A DNA stretch of 16,990 nt from Kofleriaceae bacterium (GCA_024642805.1 JAHEAK010000028.1:1-16990), one strand, 5' to 3'; positions 7,541 through 15,987 are shown, counted from the first letter of the stretch. Numbers and translations are program-made. Notes: generated by a model from the letters alone, not told the origin.

Positions 7541-10349
7541 CAAACGTGCCGGCTCATCGAAGCGAATAGCCTCCCTGGTCGTCGCGGCCGCGGCCTTCGT
7601 GGCTGCCGAGAGTGGGGCGCGCGCCGACCTTGCCAAGGGGCAAGACGCTCTCACCCACGGTGACTACAAACTGGCCGAGCGGAGCTTCGAAGAGACCACG
7701 GGGGCAGAGGCCGGCCGCGCCAGGCTCGGGCTGGCCCGGGTCAAGCAAGCGCTTGGCGACTACAAGAGCGCCGAGCAAATCGCCCGCGCCCTGACGAGCG
7801 GAAAAGACTTGGATCTGGCGCTCGACGCCAGCGTCTTGCTCGCGGAGATCGAGCGACAGACCGGTCGCTACGCACAGGCCCGCGACCTCTTGCTGCAAGG
7901 TCTCAAGGTCAATCCAAAGAGTCACGCCCTGCGCCACGCACTGGGCCTGAGTTATGAGGCCCTTGGTCAGGTTTCGGAGGCCGAGGCTCAGTGGAATCTC
8001 TTCTTCGACGAGTTCGCTGCTCAGACCATCGATCTCAACAACGCGGAGGAGATGTTCTACGTCGCCGAGGCAGCCCGACACCTATATAGCTTCGAGGATG
8101 CCAACGAAAGCTACCAGGAGGCCGTGGAAATCGACAAGAACTTTCACGTGGCCAATATCACCTGGGCCGAGCTCTTCATGGAGAAGTACGCGCCCGGTGA
8201 AGCCGAGCAGAGCTTGTCGGAGGTTCTCAAGATCAACCCTCGACACCCCGATGCGCTCGCTGACATGGCCGCCCTGCGAGTGGGCGAGAGTTACGACATC
8301 GAGGCCTCTCTCGGCTTCGTCGACAAGGCCCTCAAGGTCAATCCAAAGCACGTGCCGGCTCTCTTGGTGCGCGCCAGCATCGAGATCGATCGCAACGAGT
8401 GGGACAAGGCCAAGGACACCGCGCGCGAGGCGCTCAAGGTCAATCCCGAGAGCTATGAGGCGCGCGCAACCCTGGCCACCATCTTCTGGCTCCTGGATGA
8501 CATGAAGGCCTACGAGGCCGAGCGCGATCGGGTGCTCAAGCTCAACCCGCACTACTCGCGCTTCTTTCACGTGGTCATGCGATCCGCCGAGCGAGAGCAC
8601 CGCTACCACGCTGGCGTCGAGCTCGGCGAAGAGGCGGTGCGGATCAACGATCGCGACTACGAGGCCATGCAGCTTATCGGCAGTGGCTACCTGCGCCTTG
8701 GTCAGGAGAAGTTGGGCATCGACTGGCTGCGCAAGGCTTACCGCGGCGATCAGTTCAACCAGCGCACGCTCAACACCCTCGATCTCTTCGAGAAGATCAT
8801 TCCCCGCGACTACGAGCTCACCAAGAGCAAGACCTTCAACATTCGCTACCACAAGGACGAGCGGCCGGTCTACGAGCGCTACATAACCCCCGTCATGGAG
8901 CAGGCCTATGCCGACATGGTCAAGCGTTACGGCTTCACCCCCTCCTCGCCACTGACCATCGAGCTCTACCAAAATGCCGACCACTACAGCGTGCGCACCA
9001 TCGGCCTTCCCAACCTGGGCGCGCTGGGCGTGTGCTTTGGCCAGGTGGTCACGGCCATGTCGCCAAGCGTCGGCAATCTCAACTGGGGCATGGTGCTGTG
9101 GCACGAGTTGAGCCACGTCTTTGCCATTCAACTGAGCGACTATCGCGTGCCGCGCTGGTTTACCGAGGGATTGAGCGAGTACGAGACCATTCGCGCGCGC
9201 CCCGAATGGCGACGCGAGAACGACTCTGACCTGTGGGCCGCCGTCGCTGACAATACCTTGCCCTCGGTCACCGAGCTCAACTACGCTTTCATGAAACCGA
9301 GCATGCAAGCGGTGGTCGTCGCGTACCACCTAAGCTCGGTCACCATCGAATACATCGTCGCCGAGTACGGCTTCCCAAAGATCGTCGAAGCGCTCAAGCT
9401 CTTTGCCAAGGGCAAGGAAACCAAGGAGGTCATCGAGGCCATCACGGGTAAGAGCGTCGCCACCTTTGACAAGGAGTTCCGCGCGCACCTCATGCGTCGA
9501 CTGGCGCCTTACCAGGGCAGCTTCCATCTGCCAGGCGAAGGGCTCGACGATGTCAAAGCGCTTGCCAAGATCGCCAAAGCCAATGCGGGCAGTGCCGAGG
9601 CGCAAGCTCGCCTGGCGCTCGGGCAATTCTATGCGGGTGAGGCCGAAGCCGCCGCCGAGGCCGCGGACGCCGCGCTCAAGATCGATCCGGGCAACGGCAT
9701 CGCTCTATTCATTTCGGCGGAGCTGGCCATGCAAGCCCGCGACGCCAAGAAGGCCAAGTCCCTCTACGAAGAGCTCATTCGCCAGGGTGGCGATAGCTTC
9801 GATGTGCGCAGTCGCCTGGCCATGATTGCCGCCAACGACAAGGATGAAAAGGCCATGATCGCGCACCTTCAGACCGCCAAGGCCCTCGATCCCGAGCGCT
9901 CCTATCCCTATCAAACCCTCGCGGACTACTACGAGAGCCATGGCAAGACCGACCTGGCGCTGCAAGAGCTCGAGACCTACGTGATGATCGAGCAGATGGA
10001 TCTCGCGCCCATCACAAAGCTGGTCGAGGCCTACAGCAAGAAGTCGCTCTGGCACAAGGTGGTGCACTATGCCGAGCTGGGTCTGTTCATCGATCCAGGC
10101 AATGGTCCGCTACAGCTTGCCCTGGCCCAGGCCTACCTCAAGACCGGCAAGAACAAGGAGGCACTCTTCGCCTACGACACCGCCCTCTTGATTCGGCCGC
10201 AACTGCGTCGCCCGGCACAGGCGCATCTTGGGCGCGCCCAGGCACTCCTAGCCATGGGCGACAAGAAGCAAGCCAAACGAGCGGTGATGGACGCTCTCGA
10301 TCTCGAACCTGACAACGCTGACGCTCTCAAGCTGGACGCGGGTCTTTAG
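7524..10349 (+). CDS. Exported TPR protein with central gluzincin (peptidase MA-like) domain
   Basis: 941 residues from the ATG at 7524, chosen because GGA lies 7 bases upstream and a signal peptide follows (SSKR, then an Ala/Val core, cleavage near GARA/DL). In-frame ATGs at 7470, 7476, 7488, 7494, 7512 and 7530 and a TTG at 7440 are alternatives inside or before the 18-bp repeats. Residues about 35-430 are tetratricopeptide repeats (recurring 'ALKVNPKHVPAL'-type turns). Residues about 435-660 form a peptidase MA-like metallopeptidase: HELSH at 527-531 (zinc ligands His527 and His531, catalytic Glu528) and WFTEGLSEYE with the likely third ligand Glu548. Residues about 670-940 are further TPRs. 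The active site looks intact. Probable location is periplasm or cell surface; the substrate is unknown, and TPRs on both sides suggest a docked partner. The stop overlaps the stop of the convergent kinase-like gene. Confidence 0.85.
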   Translation: MIMESSKRAGSSKRIASLVVAAAAFVAAESGARADLAKGQDALTHGDYKLAERSFEETTGAEAGRARLGLARVKQALGDYKSAEQIARALTSGKDLDLALDASVLLAEIERQTGRYAQARDLLLQGLKVNPKSHALRHALGLSYEALGQVSEAEAQWNLFFDEFAAQTIDLNNAEEMFYVAEAARHLYSFEDANESYQEAVEIDKNFHVANITWAELFMEKYAPGEAEQSLSEVLKINPRHPDALADMAALRVGESYDIEASLGFVDKALKVNPKHVPALLVRASIEIDRNEWDKAKDTAREALKVNPESYEARATLATIFWLLDDMKAYEAERDRVLKLNPHYSRFFHVVMRSAEREHRYHAGVELGEEAVRINDRDYEAMQLIGSGYLRLGQEKLGIDWLRKAYRGDQFNQRTLNTLDLFEKIIPRDYELTKSKTFNIRYHKDERPVYERYITPVMEQAYADMVKRYGFTPSSPLTIELYQNADHYSVRTIGLPNLGALGVCFGQVVTAMSPSVGNLNWGMVLWHELSHVFAIQLSDYRVPRWFTEGLSEYETIRARPEWRRENDSDLWAAVADNTLPSVTELNYAFMKPSMQAVVVAYHLSSVTIEYIVAEYGFPKIVEALKLFAKGKETKEVIEAITGKSVATFDKEFRAHLMRRLAPYQGSFHLPGEGLDDVKALAKIAKANAGSAEAQARLALGQFYAGEAEAAAEAADAALKIDPGNGIALFISAELAMQARDAKKAKSLYEELIRQGGDSFDVRSRLAMIAANDKDEKAMIAHLQTAKALDPERSYPYQTLADYYESHGKTDLALQELETYVMIEQMDLAPITKLVEAYSKKSLWHKVVHYAELGLFIDPGNGPLQLALAQAYLKTGKNKEALFAYDTALLIRPQLRRPAQAHLGRAQALLAMGDKKQAKRAVMDALDLEPDNADALKLDAGL

Positions 10350-12178
10350 CGCTTGCGATCGTGGGGCGAGGGCTGCTTCTCGGTCTCTTCCTCGTCCTCG
10401 CTAGCTGGCGCTGACGATTCATAACTTCTCGTAGGAATCAATTCCTCGGGGAATCCCCTGGCCGCGCGCGCCTGCTTCTCGAGTACGTCAGTGCTTTCCT
10501 CGGTGTTGGCCAGCTTGGCAAGCATATCCGGGGAGCCCATCACGGTCACCGCCTGGTGCTCATCGACGAACCTCTTGGAGCCAGTCCCTCGACTCGACGA
10601 TTCGGTGTCGAGGTTGCGAGCGGTTGGTTCATCGTTGCCGAATTCCGGCTCGCCAAAGGTGTCGCCAGCCTCCGGACGTGTGCGAGGGGCAGTTGCCGAG
10701 CCTCGCGCTCGAGACTCGCTCTGGGCATCCGGCCCGCCCATCACCGTCGCCAAGCCATGGTCGTAGCGCACAGGTGCGTCGGGCCCACCCATCACCGTCG
10801 ACTGGCCATCATCGATCGGGCGAGGCGCATCGGGGCCGCCCATCACCGTCGACTGGCCATCGTCACCAGGACGAGGCCCGTGAGGGACGCGCATTACGGT
10901 TGACGGTAGGCGAATGGGCCCCTTGTTGAGCGCAGGTGCATCGGGCCCGCCCATCACCGTCGACTGGCCGTCGTCACCAGCGCGCGGCGCATCCGGCCCA
11001 CCCATCACCGTCGACAAGCCATCGTCACCCGTGTGAGGCGTATTGGGCCCACCCATCACCGTCGACTGGCCATCGTCGCCTGAACGCGGGCGATGCCCCT
11101 TGCCCGATGCCAGGGCGCGAGAAGCGGTTGCCGGAGACTTCCCCAACACCGTCGACATGCCGTCGTCGATCGATCCGGATGCATCCGAGCCACCCAGTAC
11201 CGTCGACTGGCCATCGTCGCTTTCGGAAATCTCTGGCTTGAGGGTCGAGGCGTAGGCGGTTGGCAGACCCTCCGAGCGCATGACAACGGGTGCCTGCGAC
11301 TGCTGCCGACGAGAGCGCGGATCGGATCGTCCTTTGCTCTGACCGAAGATTTCCGCCGTGAAGAGAGCGCAGGCCTGCGTGCTGACGTCGACTCCACGAT
11401 TGGCAGCGACTTGCTCGAGGGCAAGCGCCAGCTCGGCCATGGTCTCGAAGCGCTCTTCGGCGTGGGTGTGAGTGGCGCGACCAATGAGCGCCGGCAGGTC
11501 TTCGCCGATGTCCTGTGGCGCCATGCTGCGGCTCAGATCGGCGATCACGCGCCCCAAGGAGTAGATGTCGGCGCGTCGATCGACCGGAAGCATGCGCAGA
11601 CGTTCAGGGGCGTGATAGGCCTCGCCGCCATCGTCGAGGTCGACCAGTTCGCCCGCAGAGTCGGAGGTGGTCGCGCCGAAATCGACTAGAACCGTCTGCC
11701 CGCTTTGGCGCAGTAGGATGTTCTCGGGCTGAATGCCGAGGTGCACCACGCCGAGCAGCTGCTCGCCCTCGCTGTACTCGTGCATGCGGTGCACGCCTTT
11801 GGCGATCTGATGCGCGACGGTGAGACCGACTTGCACCGGCAAGGGAACCTGCAACACGGCGACGGCGCGCATCAGCTCGGCCAGGGTAAAGCCTTCGATG
11901 AGCTCCATCGCGATGAAGTAGTGACCGCCCTGCTCGCCGGCCTCGATGAGCCTCGGCGTCAAGCTGTTGCGAAGATCGCGTGTCCAGCCGAGCTCACGCA
12001 AAAAGCCGCGCAGCTCGTCGCCGATGCAGGCCATCTGCGGCCTGAGCAGCTTGACGGCGGCCCCTTGCACCACACCGCCGGAGTGGGTGTAGCGAGCTTC
12101 ATAGATCTCGCACTTACTACCCTCGTACATGACCTCGATCAGGTGAAAGTTCGAGATTTTGCGAGGCTGCTCCGACAT
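10346..12178 (-). CDS. Ser/Thr protein kinase-like protein, probable pseudokinase, with STVMGG-repeat tail
   Basis: 610 residues from the ATG at 12178 (MSEQPRKISNFHLIE); a longer frame to 12334 adds 52 residues unlike a kinase N-terminus. Residues about 9-265 are a eukaryotic-type kinase fold: VAIK-like lysine Lys43 (GAAVKLL), DFG at 166-168, APE at 190-192 and the ADIYSLG helix F motif. The catalytic loop reads HLGIQPEN (146-153), so Gly148 replaces the catalytic Asp and Gln150 the usual Lys. The glycine-rich loop is also degraded (YEGSKCEIY). The codons are clear in the DNA. It is therefore probably inactive as a kinase, acting as a binding or scaffold module. Residues about 320-485 carry nine 17-residue STVMGG-type repeats, followed by an acidic, disordered tail. 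No transmembrane segment is seen, so it is probably cytoplasmic. It is divergent from zwf and convergent with the metallopeptidase gene. Confidence 0.85.
   Translation of the reverse strand: MSEQPRKISNFHLIEVMYEGSKCEIYEARYTHSGGVVQGAAVKLLRPQMACIGDELRGFLRELGWTRDLRNSLTPRLIEAGEQGGHYFIAMELIEGFTLAELMRAVAVLQVPLPVQVGLTVAHQIAKGVHRMHEYSEGEQLLGVVHLGIQPENILLRQSGQTVLVDFGATTSDSAGELVDLDDGGEAYHAPERLRMLPVDRRADIYSLGRVIADLSRSMAPQDIGEDLPALIGRATHTHAEERFETMAELALALEQVAANRGVDVSTQACALFTAEIFGQSKGRSDPRSRRQQSQAPVVMRSEGLPTAYASTLKPEISESDDGQSTVLGGSDASGSIDDGMSTVLGKSPATASRALASGKGHRPRSGDDGQSTVMGGPNTPHTGDDGLSTVMGGPDAPRAGDDGQSTVMGGPDAPALNKGPIRLPSTVMRVPHGPRPGDDGQSTVMGGPDAPRPIDDGQSTVMGGPDAPVRYDHGLATVMGGPDAQSESRARGSATAPRTRPEAGDTFGEPEFGNDEPTARNLDTESSSRGTGSKRFVDEHQAVTVMGSPDMLAKLANTEESTDVLEKQARAARGFPEELIPTRSYESSAPASEDEEETEKQPSPHDRKR
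10737..11218 (-). repeat. 51-bp coding repeats (17 residues, DDGQSTVMGGPDAPR-type), nine copies
   Basis: The plus-strand core CCCATCACCGTCGACTGG, or a close variant, starts at 10737, 10788, 10839, 10890 (degenerate), 10950, 11001, 11052, 11142 and 11193. Spacings are 51, 51, 51, 60, 51, 51, 90 and 51, all multiples of three. On the coding strand this gives DDGxSTVMGGPDA repeats; the 10890 copy reads LPSTVMRVP. A more distant related copy lies near 10536 (AVTVMGSPD). Near-identity at DNA level in the central copies suggests recent unequal exchange. Confidence 0.9.
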
Positions 12179-12192
12179 GTCTACGCTGCTTC

Positions 12193-12221
12193 GTTGTAGT
12201 GCAAGCAGGGGGCCATCGCAA
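12193..12221 (-). promoter_or_regulatory. Candidate promoter of the kinase-like gene
   Basis: On the minus strand, TTGCGA (12221-12216) and TACAAC (12198-12193) are 17 bases apart, each matching 4 of 6 consensus bases. The -10 ends 14 bases before the ATG at 12178, so the leader would be very short; no Shine-Dalgarno is visible there. Pattern evidence only. Confidence 0.25.
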
Positions 12222-12310
12222 GCCGGGCAGCCCCTTATGCGGTCATGCCGGAGCGGCCAGCCTGCTCGGCCCGCTCGATGCTGCCTGCTTGGCGCATCCT
12301 TGCCGCCCGC

Positions 12311-12333
12311 TTGACTTGTGGCCGTGTGGGCCA
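12311..12333 (+). promoter_or_regulatory. -35-like TTGACT and short inverted repeat upstream of zwf
   Basis: TTGACT (12311-12316) is followed by the perfect inverted repeat TGGCC-GTGTG-GGCCA (12319-12333), which ends 18 bases before the zwf ATG. No good -10 lies at the expected spacing (12334-12339 is ACGAGC). The inverted repeat could be an operator for the pentose-phosphate operon or chance in GC-rich DNA. The rest of the 173-base divergent region 12179-12351 shows nothing else that I can name. Confidence 0.2.
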
Positions 12334-12351
12334 ACGAGCGATGATCGCCCC

Positions 12352-13890
12352 ATGGCCTCGAAACCAGACGCGACGCAACTGGTTATCTTTGGAGCGAGCG
12401 GTGACCTCACGCACCGTAAACTCATTCCCGCTCTTGCGCGCCTCGAGTGTGCCGGCCAGCTTGGCAGCACGGTTTCGATCATAGGTGTCGCTCGTCGCGA
12501 AATGAGTGACGATGCCTTCCGCGCCGAACTGGAAGCGGCCATGCCACAGGGCCTAGAGCGCGAGGGCTTTCAAAGCCTCAAGGATCGCGTTTTCTATCAC
12601 AGCGCCGATGTGACCAGCACAGCCGACATCCATGCCCTGCAAACCCGACTGCGTGGCCTCTCGCCCAGCGGCGACGCCAACACCGGCCGGCTCTTCTATC
12701 TCTCGCTCAAACCAGAACTCTTCGCAAAGACGCTTGGCAGCCTTGCCGAGGCCGGCATGCTGGCCATGGAGAATCGGGACACACCCGCATGGCGACGCGT
12801 GGTCGTCGAGAAGCCCTTCGGTCACGATCTGGCCAGCGCTCGCACGCTCAATCAGTATATGCACCAGCACCTGCGTGAGTACCAGATCTATCGGATCGAC
12901 CACTACCTGGGCAAAGAGACCGTTCAAAACATCCTCGGCTTTCGCTTCCACAACACCATCTTCGAGCCACTATGGAATCGCCACCACATCGAGTTGGTGC
13001 AGATCACCGTCGCCGAGAGCATTGGCGTCGAGAAGGGACGAGCCGGCTTCTACGACGAAAACGGCGCCATGCGTGATGTGGTGCAGAACCACATGCTGCA
13101 GCTTTTGGCCCTGGTTGCCATGGAAGCTCCGGCCACTCTCGATGGCGACGACATACGCAATCAAAAGGTCGAGGTCCTGCGCGCACTACACCTTCCCGAT
13201 CCGGCGGATCTGGCCGCTAGCTCGGTGCGCGCTCGCTACGTGGCTGGCGAGGTCGACGGCAAGGCAGCCATCGGCTATCTCGATGAGCTCGGCGTTCCGA
13301 AGGGTTCACAGACCGAGACCTACGCGGCGCTGCGAGCCGAGGTCGACAACTGGCGCTGGAGCGGCGTGCCTTTCATGTTGCGCCATGGCAAGCGCATGAA
13401 GAAGAAGTTCACCGAGATCAAGGTGCAGTTCCGCACGCCGCCGGTGCAGCTCTTCAACCGACCAGAAGGCCTCAGTGATCGTGAATTTCGCAAGAAGCTG
13501 CGCGACGGCAGCCTGTGTCAGGTTCGCCCCAATATTCTCACCATCAGCATTCAGCCGAGCGAAGCCCTCAGCCTGTCCTTTGGCGTCAAGCGCCCAGGCG
13601 CCAACATGGTCATGACCCCTGCCAAGCTCAACTTCAACTACGAAGACGTCTTCCAATGCGAGTCGGCACCTGCCTATCAACGGCTCCTGCTCGATGCTCT
13701 CATCGGGGATCCGACCCTCTTCCTGCGCTCCGACGAGATCGATGCCAGCTGGCGCTATAGCGATGTGATCATCGATGGCTGGCGCGCGGCGGACGCCAGG
13801 CCAATCTCCGAGTACCCGGCTGGTAGCTGGGGCCCCGAGGAAGCAGATGCTCTCTTCGAGGGCTGCGAGGGTGGCTGGTCGCGTGGTTGA
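12352..13890 (+). CDS. zwf: Glucose-6-phosphate 1-dehydrogenase
   Basis: 512 residues from the ATG at 12352 (MASKPDATQLVIFGASGDLT), the usual family length; an in-frame extension to 12199 adds 51 residues with no resemblance to the family and overlaps the divergent control region. It oxidises glucose-6-phosphate to 6-phosphoglucono-lactone with NADP+ (or NAD+), the first step of the oxidative pentose phosphate path, in the cytoplasm. Visible motifs: the nucleotide-binding GASGDL at 14-19 with RK following, the substrate-binding signature RIDHYLGKE at 181-189, and the likely catalytic base His247 in QNHMLQL. The C-terminal beta-sheet domain is complete, ending before TGA at 13888. The gene overlaps the start of pgl. 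A small TGGCC inverted repeat lies just upstream. Confidence 0.96.
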   Translation: MASKPDATQLVIFGASGDLTHRKLIPALARLECAGQLGSTVSIIGVARREMSDDAFRAELEAAMPQGLEREGFQSLKDRVFYHSADVTSTADIHALQTRLRGLSPSGDANTGRLFYLSLKPELFAKTLGSLAEAGMLAMENRDTPAWRRVVVEKPFGHDLASARTLNQYMHQHLREYQIYRIDHYLGKETVQNILGFRFHNTIFEPLWNRHHIELVQITVAESIGVEKGRAGFYDENGAMRDVVQNHMLQLLALVAMEAPATLDGDDIRNQKVEVLRALHLPDPADLAASSVRARYVAGEVDGKAAIGYLDELGVPKGSQTETYAALRAEVDNWRWSGVPFMLRHGKRMKKKFTEIKVQFRTPPVQLFNRPEGLSDREFRKKLRDGSLCQVRPNILTISIQPSEALSLSFGVKRPGANMVMTPAKLNFNYEDVFQCESAPAYQRLLLDALIGDPTLFLRSDEIDASWRYSDVIIDGWRAADARPISEYPAGSWGPEEADALFEGCEGGWSRG

Positions 13891-14569
13891 TATTCAGAGT
13901 TTTTCTGCAGACGAGATCGTCGACCAGGCCTCCGCGCTGATCGCCGATCGTCTTCGTGCCGACATCGAAGATCAGGGCCGGGTGTCTCTGGGCATTCCTG
14001 GTGGCTCGGCGCTCGCGCCACTGGCGGGCATTCGAAAGCAGCTGGGAGCGCACTGGAAGCGAGTCCAGCTCACCTGGGTCGACGAGCGATGCGTCGAGCA
14101 GGCCAGCCCCGATAGCAATCGCGGCGAGGCCTATCGCAGCGGCGCACTATCCAGCGAAGACCCACCACTCTTGGAGCTGCCACTTTGGCTCGACAACGAC
14201 AGCTGCGAGGCGGCCAGCGCGCGTGTTCAAGCCCAGCTGGTGCGGGACTTCGATGGCTCCCTCGACGTAGCCCTGCTCGGTATGGGGCCCGATGGGCACA
14301 TCGCCTCGCTCTTTCCCGGCCATGAGCTCCTCGATACCGCCAGCAAAGCATCGGTGCTCGTGCTTTTTGATAGTCCCAAGCCGCCGGCGCAGCGCATTAC
14401 GCTCAGTCTTCGCTTCTTGAAGAAGACTCGCCATTCGTTCCTGGTAGCCTTGGGCGAAGCCAAGCGCGAGCCGCTCATGCGCGTCTTGCGTGGCGACGAC
14501 AAACTTCCTCTTAGCCACATTGGCAACCTGACCATACTCACCGACCTGGATCTCGGAGCATCACCATGA
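13871..14569 (+). CDS. pgl: 6-phosphogluconolactonase
   Basis: 232 residues from a GTG at 13871, preferred because GAGGG lies 8 bases upstream and the length matches the family. The frame is open to an ATG at 13775, but those residues are an out-of-frame reading of the zwf end; GTG at 13883 and ATG at 13847 are alternatives. The enzyme hydrolyses 6-phosphoglucono-1,5-lactone to 6-phosphogluconate. Motifs of the SOL/DevB/NagB-like family: IPGGSA (42-47, in place of the usual LSGGST), WVDERCV (69-75), SNRGEAY (82-88) and LLGMGPDGHIASLFPG (135-150). It overlaps zwf by 20 bases and gnd by 4 bases (ATGA), so translation of the three is probably coupled. Confidence 0.93.
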   Translation: MAGRVVDIQSFSADEIVDQASALIADRLRADIEDQGRVSLGIPGGSALAPLAGIRKQLGAHWKRVQLTWVDERCVEQASPDSNRGEAYRSGALSSEDPPLLELPLWLDNDSCEAASARVQAQLVRDFDGSLDVALLGMGPDGHIASLFPGHELLDTASKASVLVLFDSPKPPAQRITLSLRFLKKTRHSFLVALGEAKREPLMRVLRGDDKLPLSHIGNLTILTDLDLGASP

Positions 14570-15987
14570 GCACTACCAACAACGCCACCAATGACATTGC
14601 CGTAATCGGCATGGGCGTGATGGGCGCCAACCTGGCCCGTAACTTTGCAAGCCGCGACCTGCGAGTCGGGGTCTACAACCGAAGCCAGGACCTGGCCAAG
14701 GAAGTCGTCACCGCCCACCCAGACGCAAAGCTCGACCGCGCCGAAACTCTCGAGGCGCTGGTTGCGGGACTCAAACGCCCGCGCCGCATCATCTTGATGG
14801 TCTCGGCTGGCAATGCTGTCGACGCGGTCTTGGAAAGCCTCGGTCCGCTGCTCGAGCAAGACGACATCGTGGTCGACGCCGGCAACAGCCACTACGTCGA
14901 CACCGACCGCCGCTGCAAGATGGCCGAGAGTCGTCCCTGGCGCTTCATGGGCATGGGTGTCTCCGGGGGCTCGGAAGGCGCACTGCTCGGGCCTTCGATC
15001 ATGCCAGGCGGCGACATGCAAGCCTGGAGCAATCTGCAGCCGATCCTAGAGGCCGCTGCTGCCAAGTCGGATTCAGGTCCATGCGTCGCCTACTGCGGTG
15101 CTGGCTCGGCCGGTCACTTCGTCAAGATGGTCCACAACGGCATCGAGTACGGCGATATGCAGCTCATCGCCGAAACCGCCGTTCTCATGCGCCACGGCCT
15201 GGGCATGCCTTCGCGCGCGGTGGCCGATACCTTTGCCGAATGGAACAAAGGCGACCTCGATAGCTTCCTCATCGAGATCACCACCGACATCTTCCGCAAG
15301 AGTGATCCCAAAAATCCCGACGGCCTCCTGGTCGACGCGATTCTCGACAAGGCCGGTCAGAAAGGTACCGGTCGTTGGACCGTGCTTGCTGCCGTCGAGC
15401 TGGGCGTGGCGATTCCGACTATCACCGCGGCCGTCGATGCTCGAGCGCTCAGCGCGCACAAAGAGCTGCGTCTGCGTGCCGAAAAGGAATTTGCACCGAA
15501 GAGAACTTCTCTCAATGGTGTGAGCACGGCCGACATTCGCGCCGCTCTCTACGCCGCCAAGATCGCCAGCTACACGCAGGGCTTCGCCATGCTGCGCACC
15601 GCCAGCGAGGAGCGCAGCTACGGATCGAACTTCGGAGAGATTTCTCGGATCTGGAAAGAGGGTTGCATCATCCGCGCGCAATTCCTCGATCGGGTAAGTG
15701 CTGCCTTCCGCGAGAACAGCGAGCTCGAGCTTTTGGCTCTGGCTCCAAGCTTCCGCAAAGACGTGCAGGAGCGCATGCCTGGCTTCCGCCGCGTGGTCTC
15801 TGCGGCCATGTCGGCTGGCCTGGCGGTTCCTGGCCTGGCAGCCTCGCTGGCCTACTTCGACACTCTCACCACGGGTCGAGGAAGCGCCAACCTCATCCAG
15901 GCGCAACGCGACTACTTCGGAAGTCACACCTACGAGCGTCTCGATGAGCCTGGCGTGTCAGTGCACACCGACTGGCAAGCCAGCTAA
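14566..15987 (+). CDS. gnd: 6-phosphogluconate dehydrogenase, decarboxylating
   Basis: 473 residues, the long-form family length. It converts 6-phosphogluconate to ribulose-5-phosphate and CO2 with formation of NADPH, completing the oxidative branch begun by the two upstream genes. Seen: Rossmann motif GMGVMG (15-20), NRS at 38-40 as in NADP-dependent members, VDAGNSHY, the GVSGGSEGALLGPSIMPGG substrate loop, and the catalytic region HFVKMVHNGIEYGDMQ with Lys187 and Glu194, seven apart as in characterised enzymes. The helical C-terminal domain (DKAGQKGTGRWTV and onward) is complete. Its ATG overlaps the pgl stop (ATGA). Its TAA overlaps by four bases the stop of the convergent extensin-like gene, leaving no room for a dedicated terminator. 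Confidence 0.97.
   Translation: MSTTNNATNDIAVIGMGVMGANLARNFASRDLRVGVYNRSQDLAKEVVTAHPDAKLDRAETLEALVAGLKRPRRIILMVSAGNAVDAVLESLGPLLEQDDIVVDAGNSHYVDTDRRCKMAESRPWRFMGMGVSGGSEGALLGPSIMPGGDMQAWSNLQPILEAAAAKSDSGPCVAYCGAGSAGHFVKMVHNGIEYGDMQLIAETAVLMRHGLGMPSRAVADTFAEWNKGDLDSFLIEITTDIFRKSDPKNPDGLLVDAILDKAGQKGTGRWTVLAAVELGVAIPTITAAVDARALSAHKELRLRAEKEFAPKRTSLNGVSTADIRAALYAAKIASYTQGFAMLRTASEERSYGSNFGEISRIWKEGCIIRAQFLDRVSAAFRENSELELLALAPSFRKDVQERMPGFRRVVSAAMSAGLAVPGLAASLAYFDTLTTGRGSANLIQAQRDYFGSHTYERLDEPGVSVHTDWQAS

Noticed and set aside
7406..7654. Upstream extension of the small membrane protein to 7654
   Set aside because: The extra 83 residues come from the opposite gene's signal peptide and the 18-bp repeats (SMIIPLSMIVPVP-like) and look non-functional.
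8082..9329. Long minus-strand frame (415 codons) inside the TPR-metallopeptidase gene
   Set aside because: It lies wholly antisense to a gene with clear TPR and HELSH motifs and has no recognisable domain; GC-rich codon bias makes such antisense frames common.
12179..12334. N-terminal extension of the kinase-like protein
   Set aside because: The added 52 residues do not resemble a kinase N-terminus and run through the divergent promoter region and the zwf upstream sequence.
12199..12351. N-terminal extension of zwf
   Set aside because: Family members begin shortly before the GASGDL motif; the 51 extra residues show no similarity and overlap the control region.
15073..15927. Minus-strand frame (284 codons) inside gnd
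   Set aside because: Antisense shadow of a highly conserved enzyme; no motif or ribosome site of its own.
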